Shown here: positions 8,889 through 17,117 of the stretch, piece after piece
How the letters are laid out: every line of letters starts with the position of its first letter
Position numbering within the stretch: position 1 is the stretch's first letter
Source of the DNA: an uncultured Clostridia bacterium
GTDB lineage: Bacteria; Bacillota; Clostridia; TANB77; CAG-508
Assembly: GCA_934167225.1 (NCBI GenBank)
Contig: CAKPLD010000004.1
Location: 1 to 42,306, forward strand
Length of the DNA stretch: 42,306 bases
Direction: 5' to 3'
The notes under the pieces: model-generated
Databases searched by the model: none
The model's input: the letters and a program-made list of their open reading frames with translations, nothing else
Told to the model about the DNA's origin: nothing
Translations under genes and position numbers: made by a program

Positions 8889-9624
8889 TTAAATTTTAGT
8901 TGCTAAAATTCCAATAATAAAACCAATCATATTTCCGAACAGCGCTCATTCTGCCCCTATAAAGTTTATTTGATTCTGGAATTAATTCACCAGAAACAAT
9001 ATAAAGCATTGCTCCTGCTGCAAAACTTAAATTTATTGCTATAATAGTTTCAGAAATACTTCCAATTATAGCTCCAAAGAAAGCTCCAATTCCTGTTGTT
9101 ACACCTGATAATACAACATAGAAAATTACTTTCCATATTTCCATTCCTCCATTTTTCATTGGAACAGCCATTGATATTCCTTCTGGTATATCATGTAAAC
9201 AAATCGCTAAGGCTAAACCTATTCCTAATTTTGTTGATGCTTCAAATCCTGAACCTATTGCTAAACCTTCAGGAAAATTATGTATTGCCAATCCAATGCT
9301 TACTATAACTCCTGTTTTTAGTAGATTATTTGTTTGCAATTCTCTTTTTTGACTGAATTTTTCACTTACCAATAAATCACAGAATATCATTGATATTATT
9401 CCGAAAATTACTCCTATTATTACACTTATTATATTTGCTATTCCTAGTGCTTCTGGTATTAAATCAAAACATATTATTGACATCATTAGTCCTGATGCAA
9501 ATGATAATATAAAACTTAAAAATTTATTTGATACATTTTTAAAGAAACATCCTATTATTCCTCCAAGTGTTGTTCCAAATGTACCAAAAAATAAGCCTAA
9601 TAGTGTGGTTTTTATTATATCCAT
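8889..9624 (-). CDS. ZIP family metal transporter, needs +1 frameshift at CGG
   Basis: A ZIP-type divalent metal (zinc, iron or manganese) permease in the cytoplasmic membrane. The signature helices are visible: HNFPEGLAIGSGF (TM4) and CLHDIPEGISMAVP (TM5), with repeated hydrophobic segments around them. The start at 9624 is chosen for its AGAGGTG ribosome binding site; the in-frame ATG 51 bases upstream has none. The zero frame ends at 8896 with a non-family tail (RKYDWFYYWNFSN). Skipping one C (8937) in GTT-C-GGA gives GNMIGFIIGILATKI and a stop at 8889, which is the expected last membrane helix and yields 244 residues. The shift occurs at an in-frame CGG, as in two other genes of this window. 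Confidence 0.88.
8935..8937 (-). other. Putative +1 frameshift site (CGG-A) in ZIP gene
   Basis: Minus strand GCT GTT CGG AAA in the zero frame; the homologous reading is GCT GTT (C) GGA AAT. The zero frame reaches a stop 13 codons after CGG. There is no homopolymer at the site. Confidence 0.65.
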
Positions 9625-9738
9625 ATTTTCACCTCTATTAGACTTTATTATTTTGTATTCAATTTTATTCATCATCTTCTAAATCTTGTAAAATTGCCTA
9701 TATTTCTTTATATGCAAATCCGCTATTTTCCCTGCTTT

Positions 9739-9864
9739 TTACTCCTCTTTGTTTTCCTCTTCATCTGTTTCATAGCCTTTTCCTGTTTTGTTTAAAATTC
9801 CATTTATACTGTTCATTATATCTTCTAAATTTTCATCAAAATCGTCTCTTTTAACTTCTAACAT
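9739..9864 (-). CDS. Small acidic protein of 41 residues, unknown
   Basis: A short frame (MLEVKRDDFDENLEDIMNSI at the start, ETDEEENKEE at the end) begins at an ATG nine bases after AAAGGAG. A second ATG, nine bases upstream, overlaps the ribosome binding site and is less likely. The protein is strongly acidic and hydrophilic and has no membrane segment. It lies between TatD and the ZIP gene, with about 92 bases after tatD and 114 before the ZIP start. I do not recognise a family. The good ribosome binding site and the compositional bias support a real gene. Confidence 0.6.
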   Translation of the reverse strand: MLEVKRDDFDENLEDIMNSINGILNKTGKGYETDEEENKEE

Positions 9865-9956
9865 TTTGTTCATCTCCTTTCATTTATTTACAATTTGTAA
9901 TAATGTAATTTTTTTAAAGTATTGTAATTAAAATTATGCGTATATAAATAATTTTC

Positions 9957-10733
9957 TTAACTTAAAAATAGTTTCTCTCCATTTTCGTACGTAGCTTTCG
10001 CAATAATATCTGGTTCTACACCTTTAAACTCTGCTAGTTTTTGAACTATATATTTTAAATTGCTTGAATCATTTCTTGTACCTCTAACAGGCTCTGGTGC
10101 CAAATATGGAGCATCTGTTTCTATAAGCATTCTTTCTAGTGGTACCATTTCTACTATTTTAGGTGCATTTTTCGAACTTTTAAAAGTTGAAGTTCCTCCA
10201 AATGCAATATATAAACCTGCCCCTAGACCATGTTTTACAAGTTCTACATTAAATGGGCAACAATGTAATACTCCTAATTTTTTTAATTTATATTCTCTAA
10301 TTATTGCTATTGTGTCATCAATTGCCTCTCTTGAATGTATTGATATTGGTAGTTCCAGCTTATTTGCTAATTCTATTTGTTTTATAAATGCTTGTTTTTG
10401 AAGGCTTTTATTGTCATTTTTCCAATAATAGTCTAAACCTATTTCTCCTATTGCTACTGTTTTAGGGCTATTTATTGCTAATTCTTCAATTTTTTCTATG
10501 TCTTTCCACAATTTTTCCTCTGATTGTGGAATCTCTTGTGGGTGAATTCCTACTGCAGAATATATAAAATCATATTTTTCAGATAATTCAATTGATTTTT
10601 TTGATGTTTCTATATCACATCCCATATTTAAACATTTGGTAACACCTGCATTTTGCATTTTAGTTATTACTTGCTTTCTATCTTCATCAAATTTTTCATC
10701 GTCTAGGTGCATATGTGTATCAAAATATTCCAT
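9957..10733 (-). CDS. tatD: TatD family metal-dependent hydrolase (DNase)
   Basis: A 258-residue TIM-barrel amidohydrolase of the TatD/YcfH family, which in other bacteria has 3'-5' exonuclease or D-aminoacyl-tRNA deacylase activity; TatD-type is the conservative call. Metal ligands are visible: DTHMHL (Asp5, His7, His9), GEIGLDYYW (Glu), SIHSREA (His), LHCCPF (His) and ETDAPYLAPEPVRGTRN (Asp and the family signature). Length is typical. The start follows AAAGGAAAGGAAAACAAAA. It lies 59 bases downstream of acpS and probably shares its transcript. It is intact, with no in-frame CGG. Confidence 0.95.
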   Translation of the reverse strand: MEYFDTHMHLDDEKFDEDRKQVITKMQNAGVTKCLNMGCDIETSKKSIELSEKYDFIYSAVGIHPQEIPQSEEKLWKDIEKIEELAINSPKTVAIGEIGLDYYWKNDNKSLQKQAFIKQIELANKLELPISIHSREAIDDTIAIIREYKLKKLGVLHCCPFNVELVKHGLGAGLYIAFGGTSTFKSSKNAPKIVEMVPLERMLIETDAPYLAPEPVRGTRNDSSNLKYIVQKLAEFKGVEPDIIAKATYENGEKLFLS

Positions 10734-10792
10734 TTTTGTTTTCCTTTCCTTTTTATATCTCTACATTTTTACTTAATTTTTTCCTTAATATT

Positions 10793-11170
10793 TCATTTTT
10801 TAAAAAGCACTGTAACATTAGCAACTGCATATTCTTTGCAATGTGATATGCTTACATCTACATTTTCAATTTCCTTTTTTTTCAGAAATAGTATTTCAAC
10901 TTTAGGCCTTCCATTATCATCATTTAATGTTTCTATATCTTTCCATGTTATAGAAAATTTATCTTCTATTCCTTCAGATATTGCTTTAAATACTGCTTCT
11001 TTTACAGCAAATCTCCCTGCGTAATGTTGATATTTGTTTTTTCCTTTATTTTCACAGTATTCTATTTCCTTTTTGGTATATACTTTGTTTAAAAATGTGT
11101 CTCCTAATTTTTCTATACTATCTTGTATTCTACTTATTTCTATTATATCTACTCCACATTTTACTCTCAT
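10793..11170 (-). CDS. acpS: Holo-[acyl-carrier-protein] synthase
   Basis: AcpS transfers 4'-phosphopantetheine from coenzyme A to apo-ACP, activating fatty acid synthesis in the cytoplasm. The 125-residue length is typical of the trimeric AcpS group. Magnesium ligands are present in GVDIIEISRI (Asp8) and FAVKEAVFKAI (Glu58), and the C-terminus has VSISHCKEYAVANV. The start follows GAGGAGAAAATAA. It lies 55 bases after the tail-anchored unknown gene, in the same direction, and tatD follows. Confidence 0.95.
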   Translation of the reverse strand: MRVKCGVDIIEISRIQDSIEKLGDTFLNKVYTKKEIEYCENKGKNKYQHYAGRFAVKEAVFKAISEGIEDKFSITWKDIETLNDDNGRPKVEILFLKKKEIENVDVSISHCKEYAVANVTVLFKK

Positions 11171-11225
11171 TTATTTTCTCCTCTTCCTTAATAGTATAGC
11201 ACAAAGGAGAGAAAAATCCTCCCCT

Positions 11226-12461
11226 CTAATTTAAACTCATTATAAAATTAATAATATTAAAAAACAAAGTTGCTACTAGGACTAAAACAATAAATCCTGT
11301 TAACTTTTCATTTTTCTCAATTTTTAGTTCACTATATAAAATATTATATTTATTTTTAACATCATTATATAATTTATCAATTTCTAAAACATCTTTTATA
11401 TATGTATAAAATAAACTTCCCATGTCATCAGATGTAATTTCTTGAAGCCATAAGTTTTTTGTGAAATTAATAAATTTTCTTCTTGTAGTTTCAATATCTT
11501 TTCCTTCTTTAAATTCGTAATTTAATTTTTTTAAATATACTTTTAAATATAAAGAAAGAATATATGTATAAAAATATTGATTCTCATATTCAACTGGCAA
11601 TACAGTATAATTATTTATGTCACAATCTGAGCTTAAAAGGTTAACTCCTAATTTAGAAATTCCCACTTTTGAATACTTTGAAAGGTTTATAATTTTAGAG
11701 TTTTCACACATTACAGAATTGGTATTACTATCATTTGAAAATATGTTTACATATTTTAGAAATTCGTTTTTTATATCTTCAAATGATGTTGTTACATTCC
11801 AAGCTTCTTGTTTTACACAAGTATATGAGTATGTGTAAAATCTTTCTATATCCAAATTTAGTTTTAATGATTCTATATTGGGTCCTGTAATACTTGTTAT
11901 AAAATCTTGTATTGCTTCTATATTTTCAAATGAACTTGCCTGAACTCTAATGTTTTCATAGCTTTTTAGGTTGTTTCCTTCCTGGTTTATATCTCTAAAT
12001 TTGTAATTGAAATTCAAAACATCTGAAAACTCTTCGTTTCCTTCTATGTTTGTTTTTAAATATAAGAAACATATTCCTGTGTTAAACATTACAATTCCAA
12101 TTTTTTGTATTTTGAAAAAGATGCTGTTTTCATCTATTGTTTTTCCTTGAATGTCTTGCTCTAATTCATATTCAAAGGTTACACTTGGATACTTACATAA
12201 AATTGCCGTTCTTGTTTCTATTGGTAATTGGTCGAATTTGGCTTGTTTTTCTCTATCTTCAAGTTCAAATGTTTGAAATAGAAAGTCTTTTATTTTAGGC
12301 AAAAAATGTGTGTATATTTCTAAATCTTTATCTTTTTTAAACACTTTTAATTTAAATCTTGTGTCTTTTAATAATTTTAACATATATTTACTGTATTTGT
12401 TTTCTTTCATTGTAAATGTATGTATAAAATATGTATATTGATACCTTGTCTTTAGCTCCAT
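11226..12461 (-). CDS. Tail-anchored protein of unknown function
   Basis: 411 residues; I do not recognise the family. The body is soluble-looking, with mixed charged and aromatic content. A charged stretch (about 355-385: SDDMGSLFYTYIKDVLEID and onward) may form coiled coil. The last 25 or so residues form a single hydrophobic helix (LTGFIVLVLVATLFFNIINFI) with almost nothing after it, so the protein is probably inserted by its tail, facing the cytoplasm. There is no signal peptide. The start follows AAAAGGAG. It begins 12 bases after the stop of the WG-repeat protein gene, so the two are very likely co-transcribed and may work at the same membrane. Confidence 0.75.
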   Translation of the reverse strand: MELKTRYQYTYFIHTFTMKENKYSKYMLKLLKDTRFKLKVFKKDKDLEIYTHFLPKIKDFLFQTFELEDREKQAKFDQLPIETRTAILCKYPSVTFEYELEQDIQGKTIDENSIFFKIQKIGIVMFNTGICFLYLKTNIEGNEEFSDVLNFNYKFRDINQEGNNLKSYENIRVQASSFENIEAIQDFITSITGPNIESLKLNLDIERFYTYSYTCVKQEAWNVTTSFEDIKNEFLKYVNIFSNDSNTNSVMCENSKIINLSKYSKVGISKLGVNLLSSDCDINNYTVLPVEYENQYFYTYILSLYLKVYLKKLNYEFKEGKDIETTRRKFINFTKNLWLQEITSDDMGSLFYTYIKDVLEIDKLYNDVKNKYNILYSELKIEKNEKLTGFIVLVLVATLFFNIINFIMSLN

Positions 12462-12473
12462 TTTTTTCTCCTT

Positions 12474-13988
12474 TTATTTATCACAATAGTAATTCATATT
12501 TAAATCTTGTCCTAGGTGCCATTTTCCTATAAAATCTATAACTAAGTTGTTGTTTAAATCGTATGTTGGCTCTATAACTACATTTCCTTCGCTGTCTATA
12601 GAACCCCATTTTCCATCTTTTTTTACTGCTGAATATCCATATTTATTTTGCTCTGTTGCTTCATCATAAATATAGTCTACCACTTTGTTTCCTTTGTTGT
12701 CAACAAATCCGTATTTTCCATCTTGTTTGCTTATAAATAATGTGTTTGATGGTAATATTTCTTTTGCTTCTTTTTCTTCAAATTTAAAATTATAATATTT
12801 ATATGTATCATCTTTCTTTATTTTCATATAACCGTCTTCTGTGTTTATTTCTGATACTATTCCTTCTATTTTAATTTCGAAATTTGAATCTAGCACTTTT
12901 GATGTGTAGTCTTCTGAATCTGCTATATAAATTCCGGCTTTTTTGTTATATTGTATATTTTTATATTCAAATGGTAATTTTTCGTTTTTATCAATATCTA
13001 TTATTCCTTTTTTCCCACTTTTTGTTGCTGAAAATATGTCTGTATTTATTTCGCTTAAATCTTCATATTCTGCTTCTATTTTTGTGTTTCCTTCAAAGTC
13101 CATTAATCCATATTTGTTTTGCTTTTTGTATATAATTCCTGAGTTTGCTATTTGTTTTATTTCGTCAAATTTGTCTGATAATATTGCATTTCCTTCTTTG
13201 TCTATTAGTTTTTGTTTTCCGTTTTCTTTTATTACAAAATATTTTTCTCCATATATATTTTCTATTTTGTCATATTTGTTTTCTAAAATTTGTTCTCCCG
13301 AAAAACTTGTTATTCCATATTTGTTTTCTTGGTTTATTGTGATATACCCATTTTTGTAGTCATCTCCAAAACTTTGAATGTCTGTATATTCTGTGTCTAT
13401 TATTTTGCTTCCTTTATCATTTATTAAACCTTTTTTTCCGTCTTTTTCAACTATTATACTGTTTTCTATTCCTTTTAGTGTTTTTATGTCGTCATATATT
13501 GGCTGTGCAAGTTCTTTTCCGTCTAAATCTATTAGTCCCCATTTTCCGTCTTTTTGAACTTTTAAAACATCTTTTTCATACCATAAATTTTCGGATTTAT
13601 CATAATTTTCTAGTGCTTCTATTTTATCGTAATTTGTTAGTATTTCTTCGTTTTTGCTGTTTATGGCTTTTGTTTTGTATGTTCCATCTTCTTCGTTTAT
13701 ATCATATGTACATAAAAATACATCTTTGTCACTGTCTATAATAATTGGCATTTCTTGATACATTGGTTCTACTATTGTTTTTCCGTCTGTTCCAAGGATT
13801 CCCCATTTATTGTCACTGTATAACGCATAGTAACTTACTTTTTCTAATGGTTTTGTATTTTTGGCTTTTGTTAAAAGTTTTTTCACAGCAATTATTGCTA
13901 TTATTATTACTATAATTGCTATAATGACTGCAAATACTTTTTTGTAGTTTAATTTGGCTTCGCCGTCATATCTTCTACCTCTGCTCAT
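12474..13988 (-). CDS. Membrane-anchored WG-repeat protein
   Basis: From the preferred start the protein has 504 residues: a basic N-terminus (MSRGRRYDGEAKLNYKK), one membrane helix (about 18-38, VFAVIIAIIVIIIAIIAV), then an outward-facing domain of about nine WG (KWG) repeats, such as KWGILGTDGKTIVEPMY, KWGLIDLDGKELAQPIYD and KWGSIDSEGNVVIEPTYD. Each unit is a short beta-hairpin; the array may fold as a propeller or solenoid. The role of WG repeats is unknown, although ligand or wall binding is often suggested. The start at 13988 is chosen for the GGAGG upstream; an ATG 63 bases earlier lacks one. A second WG-repeat protein lies 3 kb away. Confidence 0.88.
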   Translation of the reverse strand: MSRGRRYDGEAKLNYKKVFAVIIAIIVIIIAIIAVKKLLTKAKNTKPLEKVSYYALYSDNKWGILGTDGKTIVEPMYQEMPIIIDSDKDVFLCTYDINEEDGTYKTKAINSKNEEILTNYDKIEALENYDKSENLWYEKDVLKVQKDGKWGLIDLDGKELAQPIYDDIKTLKGIENSIIVEKDGKKGLINDKGSKIIDTEYTDIQSFGDDYKNGYITINQENKYGITSFSGEQILENKYDKIENIYGEKYFVIKENGKQKLIDKEGNAILSDKFDEIKQIANSGIIYKKQNKYGLMDFEGNTKIEAEYEDLSEINTDIFSATKSGKKGIIDIDKNEKLPFEYKNIQYNKKAGIYIADSEDYTSKVLDSNFEIKIEGIVSEINTEDGYMKIKKDDTYKYYNFKFEEKEAKEILPSNTLFISKQDGKYGFVDNKGNKVVDYIYDEATEQNKYGYSAVKKDGKWGSIDSEGNVVIEPTYDLNNNLVIDFIGKWHLGQDLNMNYYCDK

Positions 13989-14054
13989 ATTTTTCCTCCA
14001 TTTTTTATAATTTTTCATGCTTATTCTACTATAAAAGTTTTTAATTGTCAATTT

Positions 14055-14898
14055 TTATTTTTCTTTAAATCCCATGCCCAAAACTTCCCTGGAATTAGTA
14101 ATAATTAAAAATGCATTCTGGTCAATCTTTTTTATTTGCTTTTTTATTTCAGCTAAATCATTTCTTCCAATTGCACACATTAATATTAATTTTTCTTGGT
14201 TTGTATACATTCCTTTTCCATAAATTCCTGTAACTCCTCTTCTTACATTATTTTCTATAAAATCCGATATTTCTTGGCTTTTATCAGATATTATAAATAA
14301 TAATTTTGTAAAATAAATTCCTTCAAATAATATGTCTATTACTTTTCCCATTAAATATATTGCAATTGCAGAATATAATCCTATTTCAATTTTGCCTAAA
14401 AAAATAACATTTAATACGACTATGCCAAAATCTATGATTGTTATTAAATTTCCTGTTCTAAATGTTGGTTTATATTCTTTTACTAAAAGACCTGCCAAAT
14501 CAGATCCACCAGTAGATGAATGTGCCCTGAGTATTAATGCTGTTCCTATTCCGTGTTAAAATTCCACCATATATACATGCCAGGATTTTGTCATTTGTTA
14601 ACGGTTGAAACCTGTCCAAAATATCAATAAATATTGATAAACTTATTGTTCCTACTATTGATTTTTCTAAAAATTTTTTTCCTATTTTTACAGTTGCCAA
14701 TAAGAACAACGGTATATTAAGTGCTAATATCGTTGTTCCCATTGGAATTTTAAATGTGTAATACATAATTGTTGCAATTCCGGAAAATCCGCCAGAAGAT
14801 AATTCATTTGGTAATAAAAATAATGATACAGCTAGTGCCATTATAAATGATCCTATTATTGTTTCTATTATTTGAATTATAAATTGTTTTATCTTCAT
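14055..14898 (-). CDS. YitT family membrane protein (DUF161/DUF2179), needs +1 frameshift at CGG
   Basis: A YitT-type inner-membrane protein of unknown transport role. The N-terminal part has the family pattern SLFLLPNELSSGGFSGIATI and several hydrophobic helices; the C-terminal part has the DUF2179 cytoplasmic domain (RGVTGIYGKGMYTNQEKLIL). The zero frame breaks after GGILT at CGG (14551-14553) and stops at 14500. Skipping one C gives GIGTALILRAHSSTGGSDLA and joins the downstream frame exactly, for 280 residues, the normal family length. The arginine of LILRAHS is AGG, showing that AGG is arginine here. The start at 14898 is taken from AAAGGA 12 bases upstream; 14910 or a GTG at 14928 are alternatives. 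Confidence 0.87.
14551..14553 (-). other. Putative +1 frameshift site (CGG-A) in YitT gene
   Basis: Zero frame ATT TTA ACA CGG AAT AGG; the homologous reading is ATT TTA ACA (C) GGA ATA GGA. The preceding sequence GGTGGA lies about 10 bases upstream and looks weakly Shine-Dalgarno-like. The other two sites share no such feature in the same place. Confidence 0.65.
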
Positions 14899-14973
14899 TT
14901 TTGCCAACATTCCTTTCTTTCGATGCACAAAATTTGATTAAAAGATTGTATTATACAATTTTTTCAAACTTCC

Positions 14974-16114
14974 TTATTTTCTAAGTTTCCTTACACTTTT
15001 TTCTAAATTTAACACCAAATAATCTACATCATCTTTGGTGTTAAATTCTCCAAATGTAACTCTTAATGCCCCTCTAATAAGTTTAGTATCTAAGCCAATT
15101 GCTGTTAAAACATGTGATGGTGCAGGATCTTTAGAATTGCAAGCTGATCCACTAGATGCACAAATTCCTACATTATCTAATTCTAAAAGTAAGTCATTTC
15201 CATCTATTCCTTCAAATGAAATATTGCTATTTCCGGGAAGTCTGGCATTTACTGCTCCATTTATTTTTATATTTGGTATTTTTTTTCTTACTTCTTCTAT
15301 ATAATAATTTCTTAATTCTTTCATTTTCTGTATATGTTCTTCTAATCCATCTTTTGCCAGCTCTGCAGCTTTTCCTAGTCCTACAATTTCAGCTGTATTT
15401 TCAGTTCCTGCCCTTTTGTCTTTTTCCTGATGCCCACCTTTCATAATTTTATCAAAATTTATGCCTTCACGTACATATAATGCCCCTACTCCTTTAGGTC
15501 CATGAAATTTGTGTGCAGATAATGATAACATATCTATCCCCATTTCATGTACATTAATCTTTACATTTCCGCACTGCTTGAACACTATCTGTATGGAAAA
15601 TTATATTATTTTTATTTGCTATTTGTGCAATATCTTCAATAGGTTCAATTGTTCCAATTTCATTATTTGCAAACATTATACTTATTAATATTGTTTTATC
15701 TGTTATGCTTCTTTGTAATTGCTTTAAATCAATAAATCCATTACTATCTACATTTAGATATGTAACCCCAAACCCTTGAGTCTCTAAAAATTCACATGTT
15801 TCTAATATAGCATGATGTTCTATTTTTGTTGTTATAATATGGTTTCCTTTTTTTCTATTTGCATATGCAATTCCTTTTAGTGCTGTATTATCGGCCTCTG
15901 TTCCACATCCCATAAAATAAATTTCATGTTTTTTTGCACCAATTAAATTTGCAACCTTTTCTCTTGCTTCTTCTATAGCCTTTTTGGCATCTCTTGCTAA
16001 AGCATATACAGAAGATGGATTCCCATAATGTTCACTAAAATATGGTAACATCTCCTTAATTACTTCTTCCTTAACTTTCGTTGTTGCTCCATTATCAAAA
16101 TAATATGTATTCAT
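14974..16114 (-). CDS. NifS/IscS-type cysteine desulfurase, needs +1 frameshift at CGG
   Basis: PLP-dependent cysteine desulfurase, which supplies sulfur for Fe-S clusters and tRNA thiolation. Features in order: YFDNGATTKV at the N-terminus, GNPSSVY, GTEADNTALKG, the HHA motif (EHHAILETCEFLE), ANNEIGT, HTDSVQAV, PLP-lysine SLSAHKFHGPKG, and catalytic cysteine loop SSGSACNS. The zero frame ends at 15554, after QAVRKCKD. Dropping one C (15571) in GCA GTG C GGA AAT restores QAVGNVKINVHEMGIDMLS and joins the rest for 379 residues, the family's normal length. Without the shift, neither the PLP lysine nor the catalytic cysteine would be made. The start follows GTGGAGGATTTACT. I cannot tell IscS from NifS or a tRNA-linked paralogue. 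Confidence 0.9.
15569..15571 (-). other. Putative +1 frameshift site (CGG-A) in cysteine desulfurase gene
   Basis: Zero frame CAA GCA GTG CGG AAA TGT AAA GAT TAA; the homologous reading is CAA GCA GTG (C) GGA AAT GTA. The stop comes five codons after CGG. Confidence 0.65.
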
Positions 16115-16159
16115 AGTAAATCCTCCACATAATTAAAAATTTGTTTCTACTTTATTATA

Positions 16160-17017
16160 TTATTTTAATAACATTTCGTGAATTTCTGTCATTTTTTCAA
16201 TTGTTGTATTATATCCACTTTCATAGCATTTTTGTATTTGATTACTATCTAAAAAGCCTATGTCATCATCTACTGGAATAGTTAAAATAAAATCACTTCT
16301 ATCTACATCTTTTTCAATTATTTTATTTCCCATAATGTCTATTGTTCTTAAAACAATGTCCATTACATTACTATTTTTATTTATAACAATAGGTGCAAAA
16401 TTTACAGTAATTACTCTATCTGCACCACAATTTAAAACTTCCTGTACTGGTATATTGTCAATTGCTCCTCCATCTAAAAAAATGTGATTTTCATATTCAT
16501 ATGGGCAGAAAAAAGCTGGAAAACTACTACTTGCCCTTACTGCCGATCCTACTGGGATTTCTGTTATATATTTTTCATAACTCTTATTTTTGGAATTTTT
16601 AGATGTAAAAACATATTCCTTACCATCTTTTATATCAATAGCTGGAATGACAATTGGCATTTTCATATCAGACATTTTATAAATATTTTTTCTGCTTGCA
16701 AATTCATTGTACAAATCCTCAAGTGCCTTTCCATCACTTATTCCAGATATACTAAATTTTTTATTTAATACATATCCACCAACTCCATTTATAATATTGC
16801 CTGCTCCCATGTTTGTTATCGTTTTTCCATATCTTTTAAAAAGTTCATAAATATGTACCGGCGTATATCCCATAGCATATAGTACTGCAACAAGGCTCCC
16901 TGAACTTGTTCCTCCAATTACATCTATTTTAATATTATTTTCTTCTAAAGCCTTCAAAACCCCAATATGAACAGCACCTCGTATTCCTCCTCCAGACAGA
17001 GCTAAACCTAATTTCAT
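16160..17017 (-). CDS. Patatin-like phospholipase
   Basis: A 285-residue lipid acyl hydrolase of the patatin/RssA group with a Ser-Asp dyad. The oxyanion loop is SGGGIRG (8-14), the nucleophile elbow is GTSSG (Ser38), and the catalytic Asp is in LDGGAIDNIP. The C-terminus is short and cytoplasmic, with no signal peptide, as in the YchK/RssA-like bacterial group. The start follows GAGGGGGTGAAAAATTT. The cysteine desulfurase gene begins 45 bases downstream, so they may be co-transcribed. Substrate is not deducible. Confidence 0.93.
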   Translation of the reverse strand: MKLGLALSGGGIRGAVHIGVLKALEENNIKIDVIGGTSSGSLVAVLYAMGYTPVHIYELFKRYGKTITNMGAGNIINGVGGYVLNKKFSISGISDGKALEDLYNEFASRKNIYKMSDMKMPIVIPAIDIKDGKEYVFTSKNSKNKSYEKYITEIPVGSAVRASSSFPAFFCPYEYENHIFLDGGAIDNIPVQEVLNCGADRVITVNFAPIVINKNSNVMDIVLRTIDIMGNKIIEKDVDRSDFILTIPVDDDIGFLDSNQIQKCYESGYNTTIEKMTEIHEMLLK

Positions 17018-17071
17018 AAATTTTTCACCCCCTCATCACTTTACTTAAATCAAAAGAACGTTCCTAAAAGA

Positions 17072-17109
17072 GAAAAAGAAAGCGGTTTTACATATACCTC
17101 TTTCTTTTA
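17072..17109 (-). terminator. Intrinsic terminator after the second WG-repeat gene
   Basis: On the minus strand AAAGAAAG-A-GGT pairs with ACC-G-CTTTCTTT around a short A+T-rich loop, with one mismatch, followed by a T/C-rich tail. It lies 10 bases beyond the WG gene stop and before the patatin gene. Confidence 0.7.
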
Positions 17110-17117
17110 ATTATTTC

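Noticed and set aside
14500..14502. TGA as a sense codon (Trp) in this organism
   Set aside because: The TGA at the end of the broken YitT frame is out of the restored frame. Tryptophans elsewhere, such as in WG repeats, are encoded by TGG, and no gene needs TGA read-through.
14526..14528. AGG reassigned away from arginine, or CGG read as Trp or Gln as reported in other bacteria
   Set aside because: AGG falls at a conserved arginine in YitT. Reading CGG as any amino acid in the zero frame leaves all three genes out of frame.
8889..16114. Reading the three split genes as ordinary pseudogenes
   Set aside because: All else in each gene is intact, the lesion is the same type in each, and neighbouring genes show no decay. 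I kept error or recoding as the alternatives.
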